From the NCBI GenBank assembly GCA_016808115.1, contig JAEQBH010001517.1:1-64000 (forward strand): 64,000 nucleotides of DNA, in the 5' to 3' direction. The stretch is from Tetrastigma voinierianum (taxonomy: Eukaryota; Streptophyta; Magnoliopsida; Vitales; Vitaceae). A program made the translations under genes and the position numbers. A model generated the notes under the pieces. It searched no databases, was not told the DNA's origin, and worked only from the letters and a program-made list of their open reading frames with translations. The stretch's first letter is position 1. Each line of letters starts with the position of its first letter. Below, piece by piece: positions 23,889 through 35,616 of this stretch.

Positions 23889-25500
23889 ATGGCCCCAGAG
23901 TCTAGTTCGATGCTGAGGAATTAGGATCGGGAGTTCGATCAGCATCTGTCACCATTGCATCTAGTTTACGCCGATCAGTTACGGTTGTTTGTGTGATAAA
24001 TGCGCTGTTTACTTTTCGATTATGAGACGGAGATCGAGGTTAATACGGCGCGGCTGCGGAATCTGTGGCGGAGTCTTGTTTGCACGGAGTTGCGATGAGG
24101 CCCGGGAGGCCCGAGATGAGGTATCCGCCGGCTGATCCACGGTTCACGGGAGAGGCTGAAGGAGGCGGGGTAGGCCGTCACGGTAGCGGTACCGGCTGGT
24201 GAGCCCGCGAGGTTAATATGCCCCGGAGCCACGGAGTTTCGAGGGCGGATGCGTGTCGACCATGGAGGCATTTTTGGCGGGTATGGCCGGGGTGCGACGG
24301 CTCTCCGGTGACTTATAGAGCATCGGCCGGCGTGGGGCTGCTAATAGTTCGGCCGGGTGGACGAGTTTGACCGGATCATTCCCTTGTTCCGATTTTACGG
24401 GCTTAATGAGGTTGTATTTGATGGGGTATCTGGTATTGTCATCTCGTTTTACGGGCGAAGTGGAGAAGAGCTGTTGATGCTGAGAGCATCGATAGACGGT
24501 GTGAGATGGCGGGTTTCTCCCTCAAGGGCTTGCATTGCGAGTGGTACAGGATTACATCAAGCCGTTTCTTGAGGTATGACATGGGCTCGATTCGGGCGAA
24601 ATTTGAAGATAACTACATTTCTTTTGCCATGAGGCAAAGTCTGGAGACCGATTTGAAGCGGTGAAGAGATGATATATACGTAGTGGAGTACACCGAGGTT
24701 CATGTGTATCTTAGTAAATTTGCTCGGAGTTGGATTTGGCGGAGGCTACGAGCGAGTAAGTACATCACCGGGCTTGGACCACTTTTCATATCCTTGGTAC
24801 AGTCGAGGAAGTGTAGCTTCTTGGAAGTCCCGATTTGCGGGCAGGATGGAGCCGACCTTCGCCTTCATGGTATCTTAGTGGATGGTGCTAAGAGAGGCCA
24901 TACGGAGGAGCAAACTAGTACAGCACTGCCGGTAGCGATATTATGGTGGTACGGGGTACTTGGTGAGTGCAGGCCAGCGGACGAGGAAGCGATTTAGACC
25001 CGAGGGTCACGAAGGGTAGGCCTTGACCGGAGAAGGGTTATAGAGGCTTCGGATTGGACGGGGGTTTTGCAGGCAGGTGGATTTATAGTTCAAGGGACGA
25101 GTTCGGGCTCGAGTGCGTGTGTAGTTCTAGCACTAGTATGTTGCCTGGTGTGGGCGGATGCATCGGGGGCCCTTGTATGGCGATAGTGGGCTTGTTTTAG
25201 GTGTGGAGGATTGGGCCGTATAGCGAATCATCACTAGATTTCTGACCAGCGACCTTTTCCTCGGGGGGTTGGTGCAGTGTTGCCGCCAGGTTCATTGGAC
25301 GGTGCCTGGATTGGCACCTCGGGGCGGGTCGCCGCGGTATAGTGGCCCGGCCCGAGGCGTGGATATGGAGGTAGAGCTCCGGGAGGCAGATTTGGTGGTA
25401 GGGGCCGGGGTCGGGTTCGAGCTCTACCCGGTCTGGGATGGTCGGTGAGTTTTTACATTCACTCCTCGGGGCCAGCCAGGAGCGTCGAATGCTGTTGTGT
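23889..25500 (+). pseudogene. T2-B gag
   Basis: The ATG at 23889 (MAPESSS...) lies 16 bp after the PBS and is the natural gag start. The body is broken by frameshifts; corresponding sequence in T2-C is at 42010-43640. Near the end, two zinc-knuckle remnants are visible: a GRMHRGPCMA-like phrase at about 25150-25180 and CFRCGGLGRIANHH from 25193, which fits C-x2-C-x4-H-x4-C with damage at the histidine and last cysteine. Confidence 0.72.
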
Positions 25501-27527
25501 CAGTCTTGATAGATTACATTTATCTTTGAGGCTAGGGTGTTATTAGATCGGGTGCCACACACTCCTTTGTGTCTATAGCTTTGCATTGGGAGAAGCGGTG
25601 TTGGTGACGGACTTAAGACCCCGTTATCGATCCACAACCTACGGTATTGATGCCTTAGGGCGAGATGTTACTTTCCATCGTGTCGATTTGTAGTGGCGAG
25701 ACCTTACGGCGGATCTTATTTTGTTGAATGTGATGGATTTAGTTATTTTGGGTATGGATTGGTTGGCGGGCACTATGCCGATACGGATTGCAGAGAAACA
25801 AGTGATTTTAGTTCAGAGTTCGGAGTTTGGGTTTCGGGGTGAACGGATACCGGCCCAGCCCAATTTAATTTCGGCCATTCTGGTAGGTGGATCTTCTGGC
25901 TAGGGGTGCCGGGGTTATCGGCTCTTGTGAGAGACAACTGCGGGTGGATAGAGAGGTAAGGTTGACCAATATCCGCATTTGCTTGTGAATTTCTGATGTT
26001 TTCCCGGAGGGAGTTGCGAGGTTGCCACGGCGGGAGATAGAATTTTGCATTGATGTTTGTGCGGGCACGGCTCGCATCTCCTTGCCACCTTACGGGATGG
26101 CACTGCGAGTTGAAGTGAAGGAGCGATTACGAGGATTTGTTAGACAAAGGTTTGTCAGGCCCTAGTACTTCTCCTGGGGGTGTACATGCTTGTTGTAAAG
26201 AAAGAAAGATGGTTCACTACATTTATGTATAGATTACAGACGAAATTTGAACAAAGGTGACCATTCGCAATAAATATCAAGCTCCCGAATAGATGACTTT
26301 TTAGTCAACCGAGTGCATCGTGTTTTTCCTAAGATTGATTCTGGTCGAGGATCATCGGTGAGAATAAGACATGAGTATGTTAGAAGAGCGACATTAGGAC
26401 GATGCGACCATTATGAGTCCTAGTGATGTCTTTTGGACTCACTAATGCGTCGGCGACCTTGCTAGTTTTGATGAGCGAGTGTTCAAACCTTCACGGATCG
26501 CTTTGTGATTGTGTTCATTGATGATATCTTAGTATATTCTCGAGTGGGAGGAGCATGTATAGCATTTAAGGACGTACGGACTGAGGGAGCATCAGCTATA
26601 TGCGGAATTCTCAAGTGTGAATTTTGGGTTTGGATAGTGCTTCTTTCTTGGGACATGGTATCGGAAAGGTATTCAAGTGGATCCCAAGAAGATGGCGGTG
26701 ATGGTTGCAGAATGGCCGCGGTGAAGGCGAGGTTCGAAGTTTCCTGGGTTTAGACGGTTATTATCGCCGTTTTGTGCAGGATTTTTCGAGGATCGATGCA
26801 CCCTTGACACGGTTAACCTAGAAGAATGTGAGGTTTCAGTGGACAAAGATTTGTGAGGCGAGTTTTCAAAAGCTGAAGGATTGTTTGACCTCTGCTCCAG
26901 TGTTGGCATTACCTTCTGGTACAGGAGGTTATACAGTGTATTGTGACGCTTCCAGAGTCGGATTGGGGTGTGTATTGATGCGGCAGTGGGTGATTCATCT
27001 TCTAGGCGACTGAAGGCCACGTGAGCAGAATTACCCCTCATGACTTGGAGATGGCGGGTTTGTGATCTTTGCATTGAAGATCACGGAGACATTACTTGTA
27101 TGAGGTGAGGCGTGTGAGATTTTCCACGGATCCACAGAGTTTACAAAATATATTTTTGGCGGTAGTTGAGCGGAGAAGATGGGTGGAGTTGTAAGGACTA
27201 TGGTGTAGTTCAATATCACGACCCGAGGCTAATGTGGTGGCGAGATGCTTTGGTAGGAAATCCTTCGACGGAGTCTCGCCCACATTAGTGCGGAGAAGCG
27301 ACAAATTGACTAAGGGTTGTATGGTGTATGATCGGGGTTCTGACTAGAGGTGTTGGAGTATGGAGCACTTTTAGCACATTTCAGAGTCAAATCGGTTCGT
27401 GGACAAAATTAAAACTGACTCGATTGAGACCCGAGTTGGTAAGAATTGTGGATGAGGTTCGACCGAGGGGTCGGGCGGATGTTTTTGTGATTGGGTATAA
27501 TGGCACGTTGAGATTGGGTACTAGATT
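25501..27527 (+). pseudogene. T2-B protease, reverse transcriptase and RNase H
   Basis: The aspartic protease active site (L-D-S-G-A-T-H-S-F-V-S in the family) is at about 25540-25580 with one base missing in the Ser codon. VILGMDWLAG follows at 25745, a standard protease-end phrase. RT begins near 26090; KKDGS and LNKVTIRNKY phrases are at 26200-26275, and the catalytic motif VFIDDILVYS is at 26511-26540. YYRRFVQDFSRI is near 26760. RNase H starts with YTVYCDAS at about 26932. The frame ends where T1-E is inserted after the AGATT at 27523-27527. Multiple frame changes. Confidence 0.82.
27523..27527. repeat. Target-site duplication AGATT, left copy
   Basis: AGATT precedes the T1-E LTR start and is repeated at 34294-34298. 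Confidence 0.88.
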
Positions 27528-29779
27528 TGTGACACCCCAATCCCGAGGGTCCGTTGACTACCCGTCAACCCGCGGAATACAAGTGGAGGTCGGGTTACTC
27601 GACGCCACTTTAGAAAATCGGGCGAGTCTCAGCTGTACGGGAGCTCTGAATCTGTGAAACTTAGTATAAACCTTTGCATTTACATCCCCGAACAATCCAA
27701 TATATGCAATATATCCAATACGGCCACTTGGGCCCATAAGCTATCTTCATTAAAACACATATCACGGCTATTCTCAATTATCTCCCACTTAATTACATGG
27801 TTGATTACACTTTTTGTTTTATCTGAGCATATATTAAAATCTACAATTCTAATACATGTATGTCCCAGAGAACCATCCTTCAAAACTTCCTAGCCGCTTC
27901 TTCAAATCAGCCTGAAATGAGTTGTCTCCTCGGCGCTCCTTGTACACGAAATAAAGGGGGTCCCCACGTAGGGTGAGTAAGCTGATGGGAGAATCATTTA
28001 AAGTGGGCTACTCACCCTTTAAGTGCAGTCATTCTCAGTAAACACACACTTTCAGTAAATACATGATCCTACTTGAATGTCTACATGATCACCCCATGTC
28101 ACGAGTCCTCACCGACTCACTCACACTTGCTAAGCCATGTATGAAATAATCATTTTCAAAGCAAAACTTTTGTTCTTGAAAAATATACTAAAATATTCGG
28201 GTACAAATATGGGGTTACCCTCGGGGTGAATTGGTTGAGTGAAGCTTTCAGAAAGCAGTCATGGTCCTAAATCAGTGATCTGTTGGCCCATCTCCCAACC
28301 CAATTCTCCGGAATATCATCCTTTGAAATTCCTTTCGCAACCATATCCGTTTTTATAAAATACCTTGTCATGCACTCACACCTAACTCTAGGTTACCCAG
28401 TGCATATGAAAATGCATTATGCCATTTTCAAAACCATTTACACAATATGACAATATGCATATTTTCAATGCAACTACAATTACACTCATGTAATTTAACA
28501 CATCACTCATCACCCAATGTAGCTCACTTGAGCAACTCATAATCATTTCGATGGCTTATAACACAATTTAATTCCATGTAATTGTCATTGAATTAACACA
28601 TTAAAATAATGTCTTAACCTATACAGTTCCACACATATCGAGCCATTAGTTTCATACCATTTCCAAGCACCACAACACAGCTGGACAATTCCTATCCATT
28701 TCACAAACACGGAATTATTTTACGGTCCCGAAAGCGAGAACAAGTGGAAGGTACATCACGGCGACCCACACTTCTATCGGTTCCTCTTGATGGAACCGAT
28801 TTCCATTCCCAATTCGGTCTCTAATCACCCAAGCATAAATTTGTTACAATAGAATTATCACCGAACACGGTCGGTCCCAGCGAAGTGGGGCTGTCACAGG
28901 CGACCCACCCATCCTACATCAGTTCCAATTTTTTGAAACCGATTTCCATAGCTATTCCCGGTATTCTTCACATAAATACATGATTTAAAGCATTATTGCC
29001 ACACAAACAGTCCCTAATTTTCTGGGCAGTCACGGCCACAAGAGAAAATCCAAGGAAAATTCCAACAATTCGGTCCCATGTTTTGGGTAGATCAAGCTGA
29101 CCCCTCGGCCTCGAACTAGCAAAAACATCGAAAAACCCTTAAAAATGGGAATAAAGTACCGTAGGAGAAAATCCTACCTCTTGATTGTCAAAAACTGCAA
29201 ACCGGGGGTCGCAGCGTAGCTGCTCCGCGTCGAAACGTTTCCCCCTCTTGCTCGGGTAATCAACGGCAGATTCTTGGGATCTTGAAAGGAGGACCTTCTA
29301 CTCACAAACCCCCATTTCCGTTTGCTGCCAGCCACTGCATCTCCAAATGAGCTCTCCCACGTTTTGTCTTTGATTTAAGTGGAGAAGAAGACTATTCTTC
29401 TCAAAATTACAAGTTTGCCCCTCATTTAATCCAATTCAAAGATTCCTTAACACGGTTGATATTACCGGCACTACCTCGGCGTCATTTTCATCATTTATCT
29501 ACTCCTTTACCACTTATGACATGAGTACTTGTTATATGTGGCTTTCGTCATTAGAAAACCGATTTCTACGACACGGCAGATGCCTCGAAAAGCGTGTCGA
29601 TTAAATTGTCTCGAAAGTGAAATTTGCGTGCTAACTAGATTTTCGAACGATTCCAGCGGTGCAATCCGTTTTGTCATGTCAAAGATTTAGAGAATAAATG
29701 CAGTTTTTAACGTAATTACAATTTATGTAATCAAAATTACGTTTTGCTCCCTTATTCGAATTGGAATTTCTGCGGGTCA
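27528..29779 (-). mobile_element. 3' LTR of T1-E
   Basis: It begins TGTGACACCCCAATCCC and ends GCGGGTCA, beside CCATTCTCCCCTCCTTAA (PPT complement, to about 29797). It matches 32070-34293 closely, including the GGTTGATTACACTTTTTG block. Confidence 0.87.
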
Positions 29780-30069
29780 CCCATTCTCCCCTCCTTAAAA
29801 GGAATTTCGTCCGAAATTCTACGCTCTTATACACATCAGGCCATGTCACTGTGCAACCACCTAACTCGAGACCATGTTGGGTATGTGACAGGTTAAGATT
29901 TGATGCCGACAACTTAGATGGTTGTCATCTCATCCATGTCAAACTGACATCAACATGCTTATGTCTACCACCTTTAAGGTCCCTGCCTTCCGCTCGCGAC
30001 TCGACCTACAGAAAAAGTCAAATCTCTCACATCCTGGTGAAGAATTTTCCATCATATTACGACTGCAAA

Positions 30070-30250
30070 GGAAGAAGAAGGGGGGAGGGGGGAGGAGGAG
30101 GAGGAGGAGGAGGAGGGGGAGGAGGAGGAGAGGGAGGAGGAGGGGAGGAGGAGGGCAGGAGGAGGAGGAGGGAGGAGGAGGAGGAGGAAGGGGAAGAAGG
30201 AGGCGGAGGAGGGCAGCCGAGCGGGGGCCAGACGGCGTTTTCTTGGAGTG
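30070..30250. repeat. GGA/GAG-rich microsatellite
   Basis: About 180 bp of nearly pure purine GGA and GGAGGG units. The plus-strand frames translate as poly-Gly/Glu/Arg and the minus strand as poly-Pro/Leu. No equivalent is seen in T1-outer. Confidence 0.92.
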
Positions 30251-30879
30251 GAGGGGAGGGGTGGGGGAGGAGGGGCCCTCTATGCCAAGGTTGTGAAGCG
30301 TATCGGGACTAAACATGTCACACGAGATGCATTGTGGATAGACATGATGCATCGATTTAAACACTACGCTAGTCGACATTCTGAAGTAGAGGCGTACCTG
30401 CATGTCAGGCTAATGCGAGCCTTTCGGTCTACGCCATGAGATCTTGCCTCCTAGGACAATCTGCCTCCTTATGTCGGGTGGCGTGATGTTAACACGTCAT
30501 GCCTTGACTCGGCCAGAGACTCTCAACCTGCGAAATCCTGTGGTCGGCCTCGGCCTGCGCTGACCACGGCTATGTGGCCGTCGATATCTGATACGGTATC
30601 TCCAAGGCATAAACACAACCCCGATACATTAATCATACACATAACCCAGTGTATACACAACCAATTTTGCATTTAAAATATTGTTTTCAACAAAATTTTA
30701 TTTTCAAAAATTTCATTTTTGAAAATTTTATCAAATTTATTTGATTTTTCAAAAAAAAAAATTTTTTTATTTAGAAATTCTTGTTCACGAGTTGGCCAGG
30801 TCAACATTCGCATTCGCGATTACTATTCGGTTTCGCATTCATGGATTACTATTCACGAGTTAGTGTTCACGGATTACTG

Positions 30880-31330
30880 TTCGTCACAATACAAAAATTG
30901 TATTGCAACACAATTTACCTTCTTCACTACTACCTTGCAATACAATTTTCCAACTTCCTTTCCTTGCAATACACTCTTGTATATTGCAATACAATTTCTA
31001 TGTTGTTTGCTTCCCATTTATATTGCAATATAATGTTGCAATACAATTTCCTCCTTCTCTTGTTGCAGTACAATCACTAGCCACTACACAGCAGGTTGCA
31101 ATACAATTTTGTATTGCAACTTCGACCTCATTATTCTGTCTGATTCAAAGGCTACTCAAGCCTTCTTCTCTATTTCAAAAATTGTTACTGTCTGATTTCC
31201 TTTACTTTAAGCCTTCACTTTATGATACAATCACGCAATACAATGGCTAGCTACCTCCTACATTGCAATACAATTCTCACCTACAAGCCCTTTGGGTTGC
31301 AATACAACCTGACCTTGCAATGTCTGAAGT
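30880..31330. repeat. Dispersed TTGCAATACAATT motif cluster in the T1-E leader
   Basis: Roughly a dozen copies or near-copies of TTGCAATACAATT (or its complement AATTGTATTGCAA) occur with irregular spacing in 450 bp. Some are adjacent in opposite orientation, as in CAATACAATTTTGTATTG near 31100, so they can pair as hairpins. T1-outer has a GC-rich block instead at the same leader position. Confidence 0.8.
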
Positions 31331-32069
31331 TTTGTTCTCCACGTCTGATACCTCCGACCATGAGCTTCCTTCCTATGATACAAAACTGTATTACGATAAA
31401 TTTTTTCAATATATTTGGGCGTGTAACGATTTGCCCAAAAATTAATTTTTTCATTTATTTCTAAGTGAAAAATCTCCCACAAAATCCACTAAAATCATTT
31501 TTTCCATTTTCCATAGCCATCAAATAAATTCATAAAAATTTATTTTCTTCACTTTTCTTGATTTTACCATATAAAACCTTAGAAAATTATTTTCTCCTCT
31601 TCTTAACCAAATAAATTTATAAAATTTATTTTCTTCTATTCTTCAATTCCCGTCTGATAAATTTATTAAAATTTATTTTCCTTCATTTTATTCCCGGTTT
31701 GTACATTTATACTGCTCCAAACATTTTTCTAAAATATTTCCTTAACTCATCTATGTGCTAATCCTGCAAGCACACAACATTATAACACATTACAAACCAT
31801 ATTATACACCTGATCCTGCAATTAATTCACAAAATCACACAAAACACATCAACACCGTGCACGTAATGTCTAGTTTTGTCAGTGATTTTCTAGGTAATCC
31901 ATACCTAAACTCAAGTTAAACCACACCTAGTGGTGATGTATCGGCTATGGCTGGCCCAAATTCCTCTTATCCATAGGTTCCATGAAGCCTATACTCCACA
32001 CCATACCACCTAGTAGTGATGGATACGAGCAGAGCTCCTTAGGTGATCGTGCCTAAGCTACGATATAAT

Positions 32070-34293
32070 TGTGACACCCCAATCCCGGGGGTCCGTTGAC
32101 TACCTTGGCAGCGGAATACAAGTAGGTCGGGTTACCGGCGCCACTTTAAGCTCGGGTGAAGTCCTTTGTACGGGGCTGCGAATCTAGTAGTATAAAGCTT
32201 GCATTTACATCCCCGAACAATCCAATATATGCAATATATCCAATACGACCACTTGGGCCCCATAACTAATACTCATTAAAACTACATATCACAACTATTC
32301 TCCAATTATCTCCCCTTAATTACATGGTTGATTACACTTTTGTTTTATCTGAGCATATATTAAATCTCTGATGATTCTAATACATGTTATGTCCAAAAGA
32401 ACCATCAAGCCACAAACCGGCTTCTTCAAAATCAACCTCAAAATGAGCTGTCTCCTCGAGCGCTCCTTGTACCTGAAATAAAGGGGGGTCCCACGACGGG
32501 GTGAGCTAAAGCTCAGTAGGAGAATCGCCCAAGTGGGAACACTCGCACCTAAGTGCGGTCTGATGCTCCAAAGTAAACACACGCACTCAAGTAAATACAT
32601 GATCCTACTTGAATGTCTACATGATCACCCATGTCACGAGTCCTCACTTGGAGCTCACTCACACTTGCCTAAGCCATGTATGAAAAAATAATCATTTTCA
32701 AAACAAAACTTTTGTTCTTGAAAATATCTTCTCGAAAATATTCGGTCTGAAATATCTGGGACTACCCTCAGGAATTGAATTGGTTGGTGAGCTTTCGAAG
32801 ATCATAGTCCTCATCAAAGTGATACGTTTGGCCCGTCTCTGACCGGTCTCAGGAATATCTGCATCCTTTGAAATTCTTTTCGCAACCATATCGTTTTATA
32901 AAATACCTTGTGTGCGCTCAGCACAACTTCGATTTACCCGGTGCATATGAAAATGCATTATGCCATTTTCAAAACCATTTACAATATGACAATATGCATA
33001 TTTTCAATCAATTACAATTACACTCATGTAAATTTAACACATCACTCATCACTGATAGCTCACTTGAGCAACTCACTTAATCATTTCGATGGCTTATAAC
33101 ACAATTTAATTCCATAATTGTGTCATTGAATAACACATTAAAATAATGTGCAACCTATCTAGTTCCACACATATCAAGCCATTCGTTTCATACCATTTCA
33201 AGCACACAACACATGGACAATTCCTATCCATTTCACCTGAGCAGATTTATTTTTTAGGTCAAGCAGATGAAGTGGGTACGTCGCGGGCGACTCCTTGCCC
33301 TACTACATCGGTTATCTTGATGGAACCGATTTGTCCAATTCGGTCTCCTAATGCCCAGCATAATTTATTCAATAAATTATCACAAAACACCCAGTCGGTC
33401 CCCGGCAAGTGGGCATCCACGAATGACCCACCATCTATCAGTTCCCGATTTTTGAAACCGATTTCCATAGCTATTCCCGGTATTCTTCACATAAATACAT
33501 GATTTAAAGCATTATTGCCACACAAATAGTCCCTAATTTTCTGGAATGATCCGCGACCCTGAAAATCAAGGAAAATTCAACAATTTGGTCCCGTGTTTTT
33601 GGACCGATCAGCGGCCCTGGCGGCCTCATTAGCAGAAACATCGAAAAACCCTTAAAAATGGGAATAAAACGCAGTAGAGAGAAAATCCTACCTCTTGGGT
33701 TATCCAACTCACAAACACAGGGTCACGCGTAGCTTTGCTCACGTAGAGCGTTCCCTCTTGCTCGTCGAAATCGGCGGGTGCGGGATCTTAGAGAAGGAGG
33801 ACCTTCTCACTCACAAAACCCCCATTTCCTTTTGCTGCCAGCCACTGCATCTCCAAATGAGCTCTCCACGTTTGTCTTTGATTTAAGTGGAGAAGAAATT
33901 TATTCTTCTCAAGGTACAAGTTGCCCCTCATTTAATCGATTAATTCCCTTAACACGATTTGATATTGGCACTACCTCGGTAAATTCATTTTTATCATTTA
34001 TCTACTCATACCACTTATGGTACATGAGTACTTGTTATATGTGGCTTTCGTCACGTCGAAAACGATTCTGGCACGAAGCGATGCCTCGAAAAACGTGTCG
34101 ATTCCGACTGTCTCAGAAAATTATGAAATTTTACGTGCTAACTAGATTTTTCGAGACGATTCCAACGGTACAATCCGTTTCATTATCCGAGATCTAGAGA
34201 ATAAATTACGGATTTTTAACCGTAATTACAATTTTGTAATCAAAATTACGTTTTTGCCCTTATTCCAGAAATTGGAATTTCTCGGGTCTTACA
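32070..34293 (-). mobile_element. 5' LTR of T1-E
   Basis: It begins TGTGACACCCCAATCCC at 32070 and ends CGGGTCTTACA at 34293. It pairs with 27528-29779 as the element's LTRs; small indels separate the pair. Confidence 0.87.
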
Positions 34294-34298
34294 AGATT
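34294..34298. repeat. Target-site duplication AGATT, right copy
   Basis: AGATT follows the T1-E LTR end; T2-B pol resumes here with GTGCGTCCCCGATGTTGATG. Confidence 0.88.
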
Positions 34299-35600
34299 GT
34301 GCGTCCCCGATGTTGATGGACTTAGAAAAGAGATTATGGAAGAGGCTCGTCATACGACTACAGTATTCATCCGGTTCACGCTCAGATGTATCATGATCTT
34401 AAGGGTAACTATTGGTGGAGTGGTATGAAGAAGGATGTAGCGGAGTTGTATCCAAGTGTTTGACTTGCCAGCAGGTCAAACTTGAGCATCAGAAGCCGTC
34501 TGGGTTGTTGCAGCCACTCCCCATTCCAGAGTGGAAATGGGAGAATATTACACCATGGACTTTGTGGCGGGTTACCTCGGGCCGGTGTAGTTCCATTTGG
34601 GTGATAATCGATCGAATGACTAAGTCGACACACTTCTTACATGAACAACTTTTTCGTAGCCCGGGTATGCTAGGGTGTATATTGATAAGTTGTTAGTCTT
34701 CGCTGGGATCCAGTTTCGGTGTGTCGACGGAGGACCCCGAGTTCACTTCTAGGTTTTAGCGGAAGCTTCGCGGGGAGCTTAATTTTCGATTGGACTTTAT
34801 ACTTGACTTTTCACCCTCGAGGCGGATGGACGATGCGAAATTTGTCAGGAGCGTTGGAGGGCGCGTGCGAGGATGTGTGTGATGGATTTTGGAGCGATGG
34901 GATTGGCATTTACCTTTGGTGGAGTTAAAATTGCAACAACGGTTATCATGCTGAGTATCGGTATGGGCGCCTTACGAGGCATTGTATGGCGGGAAGTGTA
35001 GATCGCCCAGGTTCTTTGGGAAGAAGTTGGTGAGAAAGGAAGTTAGCGGAGTCTGAATTGGTCAGATCACTTCGAAAGATTCCTGATATTCGAGGCTCGG
35101 TTGAGGGGCCAGCTTTCGTGATGTGAAGAAGAGCTATACGGACCCCGAGAAACATGTGGAGTTGGTGTAGGTGAGTATGTATTCCGTAAGGTTTCCCCGT
35201 CGGCGTGATGAATTTGGTAAGAGGGAGACAGCACCTCGCTGCGGACCATTTGAGATTGTGGATAGAGTTGGGGTTGTAGCTACCGACTGGAGTTGCCACC
35301 CAATTTCGCGATGTTCCATCCGTGCTTTCATATATCTATGTTGGGGAAGTACGTGCGGATCCTTCCGCATGTCTTTACAGGCCCGAGTAGAATCGGTGGT
35401 TATCGTATGAGGGCGACTTTGTAGCTATTGGCGGATACTCGGGTTCGTCAACTCCGTCAAAAAGTCATTCCGATGGTCGAGAAGTCTATGGCGAATCATT
35501 ATTTGAAAGTGCACTTGGGAATCAGACGGGGAATACGGCGCGTTCATACCGTACTTGTTCGATAATGAGGTATGTTTCTTATTCTTAAATTAGGGGCAAT
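34299..35600 (+). pseudogene. T2-B integrase and chromodomain-like C-terminus
   Basis: T2-B pol resumes after T1-E. A zinc-finger-end phrase, CLTCQQVKLEHQKPSGLL, is at about 34455-34510; WKWENI and the IWVIIDRMTKSTHFL phrase of the integrase core follow at 34530-34645. The second catalytic Asp region is near 34720-34760. The C-terminal piece shows RRRDEF and CGPFEIVDRVG near 35205-35275. The last part, 35430-35560, has VRQLRQKVIPMVEK and a damaged remnant where chromodomain sequence is expected. Frame changes are frequent. Confidence 0.78.
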
Positions 35601-35603
35601 TTT

Positions 35604-35616
35604 CTTAAGGGGAAAG
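35604..35616 (+). promoter_or_regulatory. Polypurine tract of T2-B
   Basis: CTTAAGGGGAAAG directly precedes TGTAATACCG, the T2 LTR start. Confidence 0.82.

Larger units (their letters stand above)
29780..32069 (-). mobile_element. Interior of T1-E, no pol
   Basis: From left: PPT complement, a short match to the end of T1 gag-pol (AATTTCGTCCGAAATTC), a GGA-rich microsatellite, ~350 bp of unassigned sequence, then the T1 leader. The minus-strand ORF 30403-29939 is poly-proline/leucine from the microsatellite and is not called a gene. PBS decay is seen at 32046-32069, where CCTAAGCTACGATATAAT replaces the usual CCTAAGCTCTGATACCAAT. Confidence 0.75.
27528..34293 (-). mobile_element. T1-E: non-autonomous T1-family element, complete with target duplication
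   Basis: TGTGACACC at 27528 and CTTACA at 34293 are the T1 LTR edges, flanked by an exact AGATT duplication (27523-27527 and 34294-34298). LTRs are 27528-29779 and 32070-34293. The interior (29780-32069, ~2.3 kb) has a PPT complement at its left end, a T1-like leader at its right end and no RT, RNase H or integrase. It interrupts T2-B pol; the uninterrupted equivalent in T2-C is at about 45690-45725. Confidence 0.88.

Noticed and set aside
29922..30403. Poly-Gly/Glu/Arg and poly-Pro/Leu frames on the two strands
   Set aside because: They are direct translations of the GGA microsatellite.
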